From CAYLXN01 sp964388235 (GTDB lineage: Bacteria; Patescibacteriota; Saccharimonadia; Saccharimonadales; Saccharimonadaceae), in assembly GCA_964388235.1 (NCBI GenBank), contig CAYLXN010000005.1, positions 1 through 37,226 of the forward strand: DNA of 37,226 nt, in the 5' to 3' direction. This document shows positions 37,220 to 37,226 of the stretch, piece after piece. The position numbers and the translations under genes are program-made. Every line of letters begins with the position of its first letter. Position 1 is the stretch's first letter. Under the pieces are notes generated by a model. The model did not search any database. It worked only from the letters and a program-made list of their open reading frames with translations, and was not told the origin of the DNA.

Positions 37220-37226
37220 CATCGTG

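Noticed and set aside
1..37226. Alternative genetic code with TGA as glycine
   Set aside because: TGA ends the helicase, HAD and pilin-RCC1 genes at sensible places, and no gene needs in-frame TGA to stay open.

Overview
The window looks like a chromosomal segment of a small-genome Candidate Phyla Radiation bacterium, most probably Candidatus Saccharibacteria (TM7). The evidence is the compact gene packing, the rpsM-rpsK-rpsD-rpoA-rplQ-rplM-rpsI order, an anaerobic (class III) ribonucleotide reductase, tiny GlsB/YeaQ membrane proteins, pilin-like surface proteins and many leaderless genes. TGA is used as a stop (for example at the ends of the helicase at 21803 and the HAD protein at 29482), so the recoded SR1/Gracilibacteria code does not apply. 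The lineage is an inference from gene content; no database search was possible. A 100-base N run (17745-17844) shows this is a scaffold from an assembly.

Layout. 1-3649: end of the ribosomal protein/RNA polymerase alpha operon, closed by a terminator. 3716-8235: alpha/beta hydrolase, trpS, an RluA-type pseudouridine synthase, a DNA polymerase III delta-prime-like protein and a TPR protein. 8281-8602: tRNA-Tyr, then a copy of a duplicated intergenic element and a tRNA 3'-end remnant. 9201-12022: nrdD-nrdG. 12107-17548: a membrane-anchored exported protein, a TrmA/RumA-type RNA methyltransferase, a large cell-wall-binding (CWB2) and FIVAR-like surface protein, and a UlaG-type metallo-hydrolase. 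17577-17939: a promoter, a tandem array of damaged tRNA-Thr 5' halves broken by the gap, then an intact tRNA-Thr(GGT). 17977-23334: an unknown gene, a UvrD helicase fused to a RecB-like nuclease, a 56-residue zinc mini-protein, a dihydrouridine synthase and a small zinc-ribbon protein. 23328-27108: two tandem genes joining a type IV pilin-like N-terminus to RCC1 beta-propellers. 27191-31070: glutaredoxin, smpB, exonuclease III, a HAD phosphatase, a decayed NAD(P)HX dehydratase-like protein and an SDR. 31477-31893: second copy of the intergenic element with tRNA-Thr(TGT) and tRNA-Gly(GCC). 32054-34241: two GlsB-type proteins, a glycosyltransferase-like membrane protein and a sortase-like protein without its catalytic His and Cys. 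34438-37219: a coiled-coil protein with atypical codon use, then an amino-acid ABC transporter with a fused binding protein and permease plus its ATPase.

How the genes work together. Translation and RNA modification dominate the left half. The anaerobic RNR and the amino-acid importer fit a fermentative organism that depends on others for nutrients. The CWB2/FIVAR protein and the two pilin-RCC1 proteins are candidates for contact with a host or neighbouring cell. Two genome-wide habits show clearly: a TATAAT-like -10 box placed 6-9 bases before the ATG, implying leaderless mRNAs, and terminators whose T-tract runs straight into the next gene's extended -10 promoter.

The strongest candidates for something undescribed are the pilin-RCC1 pair with its 118-bp identical DNA block, the tRNA-Thr half array, the duplicated element found downstream of tRNA genes, and the dead sortase.
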